In this document: positions 31,257 through 43,500 of the stretch, piece by piece
Position numbering within the stretch: position 1 is the stretch's first letter
How the letters are laid out: every line of letters begins with the position of its first letter
Notes under the pieces: model-generated
Told to the model about the DNA's origin: nothing
The model's database searches: none
What the model saw: the letters and a program-made list of their open reading frames with translations, nothing else
Assembly (NCBI GenBank): GCA_964020085.1
Contig: OZ026596.1
Span: 16,479,795 to 16,543,794 of the forward strand
Direction: 5' to 3'
Origin: Micromussa lordhowensis
Lineage: Eukaryota > Cnidaria > Anthozoa > Scleractinia > Lobophylliidae
Length of the DNA: 64,000 nucleotides
Position numbers and translations under genes: made by a program

Positions 31257-34200
31257 TAGAAGGGAGCCGAAAAGTCGTTTAGTAGAAGGGAGCCAAAAAG
31301 TTGATTAGTAGAAGGGAGCCGAAAGGACGATTAGTAGATTAGTAGAAGTTAGCCGAAAAGTCAATTAGTAGAAGTTAGCCGAAAAGTCAATTAGTTAAAG
31401 GGAGCCGAAAATACGATTAGTAGAAGGGAGCTGAAAGGACGATTAGTAGAAGGGAGCCGAAAAGACGATTAGTACAAGGGAGCCAAAAAGACGATTAGTA
31501 GAAAGGAACCAAAATGTCGATTAGTAGAAGGGAGCCGAACAGTCGATTAGTAGAAGGAAGACGAAAAGTCGATTAGTAGAAAGGAGCCGAAAAGTCGATT
31601 AGTAGAAGATAGCCGAAAACTCGATTAGTAAAAGGGAGCCGGAAAGTCGATTAGTAGAAGGGAGCCGAAAAGTCGATTAGTAGAAGTTACCCAAAAAGTC
31701 GATTAGTAGAATGGAGCCGAAAAGTCCATTAGTAGAAGGGAGCCGAAAAGTCGATTAGTAGAAGGGAGCCGAAAAGTCGATTAGTAGAAGTTACCCAAAA
31801 AGTCGATTAGTAGAAGGGAGCCGACAAGTCGATTAGTAGAAGGGAGCCGAAAAGTCGATTAGTAGAGGGAAGCCGAAAAGTCGATTAGTAGAAGAGAGCT
31901 GAAAAGTCGATTAGTAGAAGGGAGCCGAAAAGTTAATTAGAAGAAGGGAGCCGAAAAGTCGATTAGTAGAAGGGAGCCCAAAAGTCGATTAGTAGAAGGG
32001 AGCCGAAAAGTCAATCAGTAGAAGTTAGCCGAAAAGTCGATCAGTAAAAGGGAGCCGAAAAGTCGATTAGTAGAAGGGAGCCAAAAAGTCGTTTAGTAGA
32101 AGGGAGCCAAAAAGTTGATTAGTAGAAGAGAGCCGAAAGGACGATTAGTAGATTAGTAGAAGTTAGCCGAAAATTTAATTAGTAGAAGTTAGCCGAAAAG
32201 TCAATTAGTTAAAGGGAGCCGAAAATACGATTAGTAGAAGGGAGCCGAAAAGACGATTAGTAGAAGGGAGCCGAAAAGACGATTAGTTGAAGGGCGGCGA
32301 AGAGACGATTAGTAGACGGGCGGCGAAGAGACGATTAGAAGAAGGGCGGCGAAAAGTCGATTAGTAGAAGGGAGCCGAAAAGTCGATTAGTAGAAGGGAG
32401 CCGAAAAGTCGATTAGTAGAAGTTAGCCGAAAAGTCGATTAGTAAAAGGGAGCCTAAAAGTCGATAAGTAGAAGTTAGCCGAAAAGTCGATTAGTAGAAG
32501 GGAGCCGAAAAGTCAATTAGTAGAAGTTAGCTGAAAAGTCGATTAGTAAAAGGGAGCCGAAAAGTCGATTAGTAGAAGGGAGCCGAAAAGTCGATTAGTA
32601 GAAGGGAGCCGAAAAGTTGATTAGTAGAAGGGAGCCGAAAAGTCGATTAGTAATATTTAGCCAAAAAATCGATTAGTAGAAGGGAGCCGAAAAGAAAATT
32701 AGTAGAAGGGAGCCGAAAAGAAAATTAGTAGAAGGGAGCCGAAAAGACGATTAGTAGAAGGGAGCCGCAAAGCCGATTACTAGAAGGGAGCCGAAAAGAC
32801 GATTAGTAGAAGGGAGCCGAAAAGACGATTAGTAGAAGGGAGCCGAAAAGACGATTAGTAGAAGGGAGCCGAAAAGACGATTAGTAGAAGGGAGCCGAAA
32901 AGACGATTAGTACAAGGGAGCCGAAAAGACGATTAGTAGAAAAGAGCCGAAAAGTCGATTAGTAGAAGGGAGCCGAAAAGTCGATTAGTAGAAGGGAGCC
33001 GAAAAGTCGATTAGTACAAGGGAGCCGAAAAGTCGATTAGTAGAAGGGAGCCGAAAAGTCGTTTAGTAGAAGGGAGCCAAAAAGTTGATTAGTAGAAGGG
33101 AGCCGAAAGGACGATTAGTAGATTAGTAGAAGTTAGCCGAAAAGTCAATTAGTAGAAGTTAGCCGAAAAGTCAATTAGTTAAAGGGAGCCGAAAATACGA
33201 TTAGTAGAAGGGAGCCGAAAAGACGATTAGTAGAAGGGAGCCGAAAAGTCAATTAGTAGAAGTTACCCAAAAAGTCGATTAGTAGAAGGGAGCCGAAAAC
33301 TCGATTAGTAGAAGGGAGCCGAAAAGTCGATTAGTAGAAGTTAGCCGAAAGGTCGATTAGTAAAAGGGAGCCGAAAAGTCGATTAATAGAAGGGAGCCGA
33401 AAAGTCGGTTAGTAGAAGGAAGCGAAAAAGTTGATTAGTAGAAGGGAGCCGAAAGGACGATTAGTAGATTAGTAGAAGTCAGCCGAAAAGTCAATTAGTT
33501 CAAGGGAGCCGAAAAGACGATTAGTAGAAGGGAGCCGAAAAGACGATTAGTAGAAGGGAGCCGAATAGACGATTAGTTGAAGGGCGGCGAAAAGACGATT
33601 AGTAGACGGGCGGCAAAAAGACGATTAGAAGAAGGGCGGCGAAAAGTCGATTAGAAGAAGGGCGGCGAAAAGTCGATTAGAAGAAGGGCGGCGAAAAGTT
33701 GATTAGTAGAAGGGAGCCAAAAAGTCGATTAGTAGAAGTTAGCAGAAAAGTCGATTAGTAAAAGGGAGCCGAAAAGTCGATTAGTAGAAGGGAGCCGAGA
33801 AGTCAATTAGTAGAAGTTACCCAAAAAGTCAATTAGTAGAAGGGAGCCGAAAAGTCAATTTGTAGACGGGAGCCGAAAAGTCGATTAGTAGAAGGGAGAC
33901 GAAAAGTCGATTAGTAGAAGAGAGCCGAAAAGTCGATTAGTAGAAGGGAGCCAAAAAGATGATTAGTAGAAGGGAGCCGAAAGGACGATTAGTAGATTAG
34001 TAGAAGTTAGCCGAAAAGTCAATTAGTAGAAGTTAGCTGAAAAGTCAATTAGTTAAAGGGAGCCGAAAATACGATTAGTAGAAGGGAGCCGAAAAGACGA
34101 TTAGTAGAAGGGAGCCGAAAAGACGATTAGTTGAAGGGCGGCGAAGAGACGATTAGTAGACGGGCGGCGAAGAGACGATTAGAAGAGGGGCGGCGAAAAG

Positions 34201-36496
34201 TCGATTAGTAGAAGGGAGCCGAAAAGTCGATTAGTAGAAGGGAGCCGAAAAGTCGATTAGTAGAAGTTAGCCGAAAAGTCGATTAGTAAAAGGGAGCCTA
34301 AAAGTCGATTAGTAGAAGTTAGCCGAAAAGTCGATTAGTAGAAGGGAGCCGAAAAGTCAATTAGTAGAAGTTAGCCGAAAAGTCGATTAGTAAAAGGCAG
34401 CCGAAAAGTCGATTAGTAGAAGGGAGCCGAAAAGTCGATTAGTAGAAGGGAGCCGAAAAGTTGATTAGTAGAAGGGAGCCGAAAAGTCGATTAGTAATAT
34501 TTAGCCAAAAAATCGATTAGTAGAAGGGAGCCGAAAAGAAAATTAGTAGAAGGGAGCCGAAAAGACGATTAGTAGAAGGGAGCCGCAAAGCCGATTACTA
34601 GAAGGGAGCCGAAAAGACGATTAGTAGAAGGGAGCCGAAAAGACGATTAGTAGAAGGGAGCCGAAAGGACGATTAGTAGAAGGGAGCCGAAAAGACGATT
34701 AGTAGAAGGGAGCCGAAAAGACGATTAGTAGAAGGGAGCCGAAAAGACGATTAGTAGAAAAGAGCCGAAAAGTCGATTAGTAGAAGGGAGCCGAAAAGTC
34801 GATTAGTAGAAGGGAGCCGAAAAGTCGATTAGTACAAGGGAGCCGAAAAGTCGATTAGTAGAAGGGAGCCGAAAAGTCGTTTAGTAGAAGGGAGCCAAAA
34901 AGTTGATTAGTAGAAGGGAGCCGAAAGGACGATTAGTAGATTAGTAGAAGTTAGCCGAAAAGTCAATTAGTAGAAGTTAGCCGAAAAGTCAATTAGTTAA
35001 AGGGAGCCGAAAATACGATTAGTAGAAGGGAGCCGAAAAGACGATTAGTAGAAGGGAGCCGAAAAGTCGATTAGTAGAAGTTACCCAAAAAGTCGATTAG
35101 TAGAAGGGAGCCGAAAACTCGATTAGTAGAAGGGAGCCGAAAAGTCGATTAGTAGAAGTTAGCCGAAAAGTCGATTAGTAAAAGGGAGCCGAAAAGTCCA
35201 TTAGTAGAAGGGAGCCGAAAAGTCGGTTAGTAGAAGGGAGCGAAAAAGTTGATTAGTAGAAGGGAGCCGAAAGGACGATTAGTAGATTAGTAGAAGTTAG
35301 CCGAAAAGTCAATTAGTTCAAGGGAGCCGAAAAGACGATTAGTAGAAGGGAGCCGAAAAGACGATTAGTAGAAGGGAGCCGAATAGACGATTAGTTGAAG
35401 GGCGGCGAAAAGACGATTAGTAGACAGGCGGCAAAAAGACGATTAGAAGAAGGGCGGCGAAAAGTCGATTAGAAGAAGGGCGGCGAAAAGTCGATTAGAA
35501 GAAGGGCGGCGAAAAGTTGATTAGTAGAAGGGAGCCGAAAAGTCGATTAGTAGAAGTTAGCAGAAAAGTCGATTAGTAAAAGGGAGCCGAAAAGTCGATT
35601 AGTAGAAGGGAGCCGAGAAGTCGATTAGTAGAAGTTACCCAAAAAGTCAATTAGTAGAAGGGAGCCGAAAAGTCAATTTGTAGAAGGGAGCCGAAAAGTC
35701 GATTAGTAGAAGGAAGCCGAAAAGTCGATTAGTAGAAGAGAGCCGAAAAGTCGATTAGTAGAAGGGAGTCGAAAAGTTAATTAGTAGAAGGGAGCCGAAA
35801 AGTCGATTAGTAGAAGGGAGACGAAAAGTCGATTAGTAGAAGGGAGCCAAAAAGTCGATTAGTAGAAGGGAGCCAAAAAGATGATTAGTAGAAGGGAGCC
35901 GAAAGGACGATTAGTAGATTAGTAGAAGTTAGCCGAAAAGTCAATTAGTAGAAGTTAGCTGAAAAGTCAATTAGTTAAAGGGAGCCGAAAATACGATTAG
36001 TAGAAGGGAGCCGAAAAGACGATTAGTAGAAGGGAGCCGAAAAGACGATTAGTTGAAGGGCGGCGAAGAGACGATTAGTAGACGGGCGGCGAAGAGACGA
36101 TTAGAAGAAGGGCGGCGAAAAGTCGATTAGTAGAAGGGAGCCGAAAATTCGATTAGTAGAAGTTAGCCGAAAAGTCGATTAGTAAAAGGGAGCCGAAAAG
36201 TCGATTAGTAGAAGGGAGCCGAAAAGTCGTTTAGTAGAAGGGAGCCAAAAAGTTGATTAGTAGAAGGGAGCCGAAAGGACGATTAGTAGATTAGTAGAAG
36301 TTAGCCGAAAAGTCAATTAGTAGAAGTTAGCCGAAAAGTCAATTAGTTAAAGGGAGCCGAAAAGACGATTAGTAGAAGGGAGCAGAAAAGACGATTAGTA
36401 GAAGGGAGCCGAATAGACGATTAGTTGAAGGGCGGCGAAAAGACGATTAGTAGACGGGCGGCGAAAAGACGATTAGAAGAAGGGCGGCGAAAAGTC
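31257..36496. repeat. Domain B higher-order unit, tandem copy 2 (~5.24 kb)
   Basis: Second copy of the same unit. It ends at about 36496, where copy 1 joins copy 2 (GGGCGGCGAAAAGTCGATTAG then TAGAAGGGAG) but this copy continues into further GGGCGGC monomers. The same order occurs again at about 54.99-58.8 kb at an offset of 22338 bp (34493 and 56831; AATTCGATTAG near 36146 and 58484), so the unit was also moved or copied over a longer distance. Confidence 0.83.
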
Positions 36497-39400
36497 GATT
36501 AGAAGAAGGGCGGCGAAAAGTCAATTAGAAGAAGGGCGGCGAAAAGTCGATTAGTAGAAGGGAGCCGAAAAGTCGATTAGTAGAAGGGAGCCGAAAAGTC
36601 GATTAGTAGAAGTTAGCAGAAAAGTCGATTAGTAAAAAGGAGCCGAAAAGTCGATTAGTAGAAGGGAGCCGAGAAGTCGATTAGTAGAAGTTACCCAAAA
36701 AGTCAATTAGTAGAAGGGAGCCGAAAAGTCAATTTGTAGTAGGGAGCCGAAAAGTCGATTAGTAGAAGGAAGCCGAAAAGTCGATTAGTAGAAGAGAGCC
36801 GAAAAGTCGATTAGTAGAAGGGAGTCGAAAAGTTAATTAGTAGAAGGGAGCCGAAAAGTCGATTAGTAGAAGGGAGACGAAAAGTCGATTAGTAGAAGGG
36901 AGCCGAAAAGTCGATTAGTAGAAGGGAGCCAAAAAGTTGATTAGTAGAAGGGAGCCGAAAGGATGATTAGTAGATTAGTACAAGTTAGCCGAAAAGTCAA
37001 TTAGTAGAAGTTAGCCGAAAAGTCAATTAGTTAAAGGGAGCCGAAAAGACGATTAGTAGAAGGGACCCGAAAAGACGATTAGTAGAAGGGAGCCGAATAG
37101 ACGATTAGTTGAAGGGCGGCGAAAAGACGATTAGTAGACGGGCGGCGAAAAGACGATTAGAAGAAGGGCGGCGAAAAGTCGATTAGAAGAAGGGCGGCGA
37201 AAAGTTGATTAGAAGAAGGGCGGCGAAAAGTCGATTAGTAGAAGGGAGCCGAAAAGTCGATTAGTAGAAGTTAGCAGAAATGTCGATTAGTAAAAGGGAG
37301 CCCAAAAGTCGATTAGTAGAGGGGAGCCAAGAAGTCGATTAGTAGAAGTTACCCAAAAAGTCAATTAGTAGAAGGGAGCCGAAAAGTCAATTTGTAGAAG
37401 GGAGCCGAAAAGTCGATTAGTAGAAGGAAGCCGAAAAGTCAATTAGTAGAAGGGAGCCGAAAAGTCGATTAGTAGAAGGGAGACGAAAAGTTGGTTGGTA
37501 GAAGGGAGCCGAAAAGTCGATTAGTAGAAGTTAGCCAAAAAATTGATTAGTTGAAGGGAGCCGAAAAGACGATAAGTAGAAGGGAGCCGAAAAGTTGATT
37601 AGTAGAAGGGAGCCGAAAGGACGATTAGTAGATTAGTAGAAGTTAGCCGAAAATTTAATTAGTAGAAGTTAGCCGAAAAGTCAATTAGTTAAAGGGAGCC
37701 GAAAATACGATTAGTAGAAGGGAGCCGAAAAGACGATTAGTAGAAGGGAGCCGAAAAGACGATTAGTTGAAGGGCGGCAAAGAGACGATTAGTAGACGGG
37801 CGGCGAAGAGACGATTAGAAGAAGGGCGGCAAAAAGTCGATTAGTAGAAGGGAGCCGAAAAGTCGATTAGTAGAAGGGAGCCGAAAAGTCAATTAGTAGA
37901 AGTTAGCCGAAAAGTCGATTAGTAAAAGGGAGCCTAAAAGTCGATTAGTAGAAGTTAGCCGAAAAGTCGATTAGTAGAAGGGAGCCGAAAAGTCAATTAG
38001 TAGAAGTTAGCCGAAAAGTCGATTAGTAGAAGGGAGACGAAAAGTTGGTTGGTAGAAGGGAGCCGAAAAGTCGATTAGTAGAAGTTAGCCAAAAAATTGA
38101 TTAGTTGAAGGGAGCCGAAAAGACGATAAGTAGAAGGGAGACAAAAAGACGATTAGTAGAAGTTACCCAAAAAGTCGATTAGTAGAAGGGAGCCGAAAAG
38201 TCGATTAGTAGAAGGGAGCTGAAAAGTCGATTAGTGGAAGGAAGCCGAAAAGTCGATTAGTAGAAGAGAGCTGAAAAGTCGATTAGTAGAAGGGAGCCGA
38301 AAAGTTAATTAGAAGAAGGGAGCCGAAAAGTCGATTAGTAGAAGGGAGCCGAAAAGTCGATTAGTAAAAGTTAGCCAAAAAATCGATTAGTAGAAGGGAG
38401 CCGAAAAGTCGATTAGTAGAAGGGAGCCGAAAAGTTGATTAGTAGAAGGGAGCCGAAAAGTCGATTAGGAATATTTAGCCAAAAAATCGATTAGTAGGAG
38501 GGAGCCGAAAAGAAAATTAGTAGAAGGGAGCCGAAAAGACGATTAGTAGAAGGGAGCCGCAAAGCCGATTACTAGAAGGGAGCCGAAAAGACGATTAGTA
38601 GAAGGGAGCCGAAAAGACAATTAGTAGAAGGGAGCCGAAAAGGCAATTAGTAGAAGGGAGCCGAAAAGACGATTAGTAGACGGGCGGCGAAAAGACGATT
38701 AGAAGAAGGGCGGCGAAAAGTCGATTAGAAGAAGGGCGGCGAAAAGTCGATTAGAAGAAGGGCGGCGAAAAGTTGATTAGTAGAAGGGAGCCGAAAAGTC
38801 GATTAGTAGAAGTTAGCAGAAAAGTCGATTAGTAAAAGGGAGCCGAAAAGTCGATTAGTAGAAGGGAGCCGAGAAGTCGATTAGTAGAAGTTACCCAAAA
38901 AGTCAATTAGTAGAAGGGAGCCGAAAAGTCAATTTGTAGAACGGAGCCGAAAAGTCGATTAGTAGAAGGAAGCCGAAAAGTCCATTAGTAGAAGAGAGCC
39001 GAAAAGTCGATTAGTAGAAGGGAGTCGAAAAGTTAATTAGTAGAAGGGAGCCGAAAAGTCGATTAGTAGAAGGGAGACGAAAAGTCGATTAGTAGAAGGG
39101 AGCCGAAAAGTCGATTAGTAGAAGGGAGCCAAAAAGATGATTAGTAGAAGGGAGCCGAAAGGACGATTAGTAGATTAGTAGAAGTTAGCCGAAAAGTCAA
39201 TTAGTAGAAGTTAGCTGAAAAGTCAATTAGTTAAAGGGAGCCGAAAATACAATTAGTAGTGGGAGCCGAAAAGACGATTAGTAGAAGGGAGCCGAAAAGA
39301 CGATTAGTTGAAGGGCGGCGAAGAGACGATTAGTAGACGGGCGGCGAAGAGACGATTAGAAGAAGGGCGGCGAAAAGTCGATTAGTAGAAGGGAGCCGAA

Positions 39401-40517
39401 AAGTCGATTCGTAGAAGTTAGCCGAAAAGTCGATTAGTAAAAGGGAGCCGAAAAGTCGATTAGTAGAAGGGAGCCGAAAAGTCGTTTAGTAGAAGGGAGC
39501 CAAAAAGTTGATTAGTAGAAGGGAGCCGAAAGGACGATTAGTAGATTAGTAGAAGTTAGCCGAAAAGTCAATTAGTTAAAGGGAGCCGAAAAGTCGATTA
39601 GTAGAAGGGAGCCGAAAAGACGATTAGTAGAAGGGAGCAGAAAAGACGATTAGAAGAAGGGCGGCGAAAAGTCGATTAGAAGAAGGGCGGCGAAAAGTCG
39701 ATTAGAAGAAGGGCGGCGAAAAGTTGATTAGTAGAAGGGAGCCGAAAAGTCGATTAGTAGAAGTTAGCAGAAAAGTCGATTAGTAAAAAGGAGCCGAAAA
39801 GTCGATTAGTAGAAGGGAGCCGAGAAGTCAATTTGTAGAAGTTACCCAAAAAGTCAATTAGTAGAAGGGAGCCGAAAAGTCAATTTGTAGACGGGAGCCG
39901 AAAAGTCGATTAGTAGAAGGGAGACGAAAAGTCGATTAGTAGAAGAGAGCCGAAAAGTCGATTAGTAGAAGGGAGCCAAAAAGATGATTAGTAGAAGGGA
40001 GCCGAAAGGACGATTAGTAGATTAGTAGAAGTTAGCCGAAAAGTCAATTAGTAGAAGTTAGCTGAAAAGTCAATTAGTTAAAGGGAGCCGAAAATACGAT
40101 TAGTAGAAGGGAGCCGAAAAGACGATTAGTAGAAGGGAGCCGAAAAGACGATTAGTTGAAGGGCGGCGAAGAGACGATTAGTAGACGGGCGGCGAAGAGA
40201 CGATTAGAAGAAGGGCGGCGAAAAGTCGATTAGTAGAAGGGAGCCGAAAAGTCGATTAGTAGAAGGGAGCCGAAAAGTCGATTAGTAGAAGTTAGCCGAA
40301 AAGTCGATTAGTAAAAGGGAGCCTAAAAGTCGATTAGTAGAAGTTAGCCGAAAAGTCGATTAGTAGAAGGGAGCCGAAAAGTCAATTAGTAGAAGTTAGC
40401 CGAAAAGTCGATTAGTAAAAGGCAGCCGAAAAGTCGATTAGTAGAAGGGAGCCGAAAAGTCGATTAGTAGAAGGGAGCCGAAAAGTTGATTAGTAGAAGG
40501 GAGCCGAAAAGTCGATT

Positions 40518-43500
40518 AGTAATATTTAGCCAAAAAATCGATTAGTAGAAGGGAGCCGAAAAGAAAATTAGTAGAAGGGAGCCGAAAAGACGATTAGTAG
40601 AAGGGAGCCGAAAAGACGATTAGTAGAAGGGAGCCGAAAGGACGATTAGTAGAAGGGAGCCGAAAAGACGATTAGTAGAAGGGAGCCGAAAAGACGATTA
40701 GTAGAAGGGAGCCGAAAAGACGATTAGTAGAAAAGAGCCGAAAAGTCGATTAGTAGAAGGGAGCCGAAAAGTCGATTAGTAGAAGGGAGCCGAAAAGTCG
40801 ATTAGTACAAGGGAGCCGAAAAGTCGATTAGTAGAAGGGAGCCGAAAAGTCGTTTAGTAGAAGGGAGCCAAAAAGTTGATTAGTAGAAGGGAGCCGAAAG
40901 GACGATTAGTAGATTAGTAGAAGTTAGCCGAAAAGTCAATTAGTAGAAGTTAGCCGAAAAGTCAATTAGTTAAAGGGAGCCGAAAATACGATTAGTAGAA
41001 GGGAGCCGAAAAGACGATTAGTAGAAGGGAGCCGAAAAGTCGATTAGTAGAAGTTACCCAAAAAGTCGATTAGTAGAAGGGAGCCGAAAACTCGATTAGT
41101 AGAAGGGAGCCGAAAAGTCGATTAGTAGAAGTTAGCCGAAAAGTCGATTAGTAAAAGGGAGCCGAAAAGTCGATTAGTAGAAGGGAGCCGAAAAGTCGGT
41201 TAGTAGAAGGGAGCGAAAAAGTTGATTAGTAGAAGGGAGCCGAAAGGACGATTAGTAGATTAGTAGAAGTTAGCCGAAAAGTCAATTGTTCAAGGGAGCC
41301 GAAAAGACGATTAGTAGAAGGGAGCCGAAAAGACGATTAGTAGAAGGGAGCCGAATAGACGATTAGTTGAAGGGCGGCGAAAAGACGATTAGTAGACGGG
41401 CGGCAAAAAGACGATTAGAAGAAGGGCGGCGAAAAGTCGATTAGAAGAAGGGCGGCGAAAAGTCGATTAGAAGAAGGGCGGCGAAAAGTTGATTAGTAGA
41501 AGGGAGCCGAAAAGTCGATTAGTAGAAGTTAGCAGAAAAGTCGATTAGTAAAAGGGAGCCGAAAAGTCGATTAGTAGAAGGGAGCCGAGAAGTCGATTAG
41601 TAGAAGTTACCCAAAAAGTCAATTAGTAGAAGGGAGCCGAAAAGTCAATTTGTAGAAGGGAGCCGAAAAGTCGATTAGTAGAAGGAAGCCGAAAAGTCGA
41701 TTAGTAGAAGAGAGCCGAAAAGTCGATTAGTAGAAGGGAGTCGAAAAGTTAATTAGTAGAAGGGAGCCGAAAAGTCGATTAGTAGAAGGGAGACGAAAAG
41801 TCGATTAGTAGAAGGGAGCCGAAAAGTCGATTAGTAGAAGGGAGCCAAAAAGATGATTAGTAGAAGGGAGCCGAAAGGACGATTAGTAGATTAGTAGAAG
41901 TTAGCCGAAAAGTCAATTAGTAGAAGTTAGCTGAAAAGTCAATTAGTTAAAGGGAGCCGAAAATACGATTAGTAGAAGGGAGCCGAAAAGACGATTAGTA
42001 GAAGGGAGCCGAAAAGACGATTAGTTGAAGGGCGGCGAAGAGACGATTAGTAGACGGGCGGCGAAGAGACGATTAGAAGAAGGGCGGCGAAAAGTCGATT
42101 AGTAGAAGGGAGCCGAAAATTCGATTAGTAGAAGTTAGCCGAAAAGTCGATTAGTAAAAGGGAGCCGAAAAGTCGATTAGTAGAAGGGAGCCGAAAAGTC
42201 GTTTAGTAGAAGGGAGCCAAAAAGTTGATTAGTAGAAGGGAGCCGAAAGGACGATTAGTAGATTAGTAGAAGTTAGCCGAAAAGTCAATTAGTAGAAGTT
42301 AGCCGAAAAGTCAATTAGTTAAAGGGAGCCGAAAAGACGATTAGTAGAAGGGAGCAGAAAAGACGATTAGTAGAAGGGAGCCGAATAGACGATTAGTTGA
42401 AGGGCGGCGAAAAGACGATTAGTAGACGGGCGGCGAAAAGACGATTAGAAGAAGGGCGGCGAAAAGTCGATTAGAAGAAGGGCGGCGAAAAGTCAATTAG
42501 AAGAAGGGCGGCGAAAAGTCGATTAGTAGAAGGGAGCCGAAAAGTCGATTAGTAAAAAGGAGCCGAAAAGTCGATTAGTAGAAGGGAGCCGAGAAGTCGA
42601 TTAGTAGAAGTTACCCAAAAAGTCAATTAGTAGAAGGGAGCCGAAAAGTCAATTTGTAGTAGGGAGCCGAAAAGTCGATTAGTAGAAGGAAGCCGAAAAG
42701 TCGATTAGTAGAAGAGAGCCGAAAAGTCGATTAGTAGAAGGGAGTCGAAAAGTTAATTAGTAGAAGGGAGCCGAAAAGTCGATTAGTAGAAGGGAGACGA
42801 AAAGTCGATTAGTAGAAGGGAGCCGAAAAGTCGATTAGTAGAAGGGAGCCAAAAAGTTGATTAGTAGAAGGGAGCCGAAAGGATGATTAGTAGATTAGTA
42901 CAAGTTAGCCGAAAAGTCAATTAGTAGAAGTTAGCCGAAAAGTCAATTAGTTAAAGGGAGCCGAAAAGACGATTAGTAGAAGGGAGCCGAAAAGACGATT
43001 AGTAGAAGGGAGCCGAATAGACGATTAGTTGAAGGGCGGCGAAAAGACGATTAGTAGACGGGCGGCGAAAAGACGATTAGAAGAAGGGCGGCGAAAAGTC
43101 GATTAGAAGAAGGGCGGCGAAAAGTTGATTAGAAGAAGGGCGGCGAAAAGTCGATTAGTAGAAGGGAGCCGAAAAGTCGATTAGTAGAAGTTAGCAGAAA
43201 TGTCGATTAGTAAAAGGGAGCCCAAAAGTCGATTAGTAGAAGGGAGCCGAGAAGTCGATTAGTAGAAGTTACCCAAAAAGTCAATTAGTAGAAGGGAGCC
43301 GAAAAGTCAATTTGTAGAAGGGAGCCGAAAAGTCGATTAGTAGAAGGAAGCCGAAAAGTCAATTAGTAGAAGGGAGCCGAAAAGTCGATTAGTAGAAGGG
43401 AGACGAAAAGTTGGTTGGTAGAAGGGAGCCGAAAAGTCGATTAGTAGAAGTTAGCCAAAAAATTGATTAGTTGAAGGGAGCCGAAAAGACGATAAGTAGA

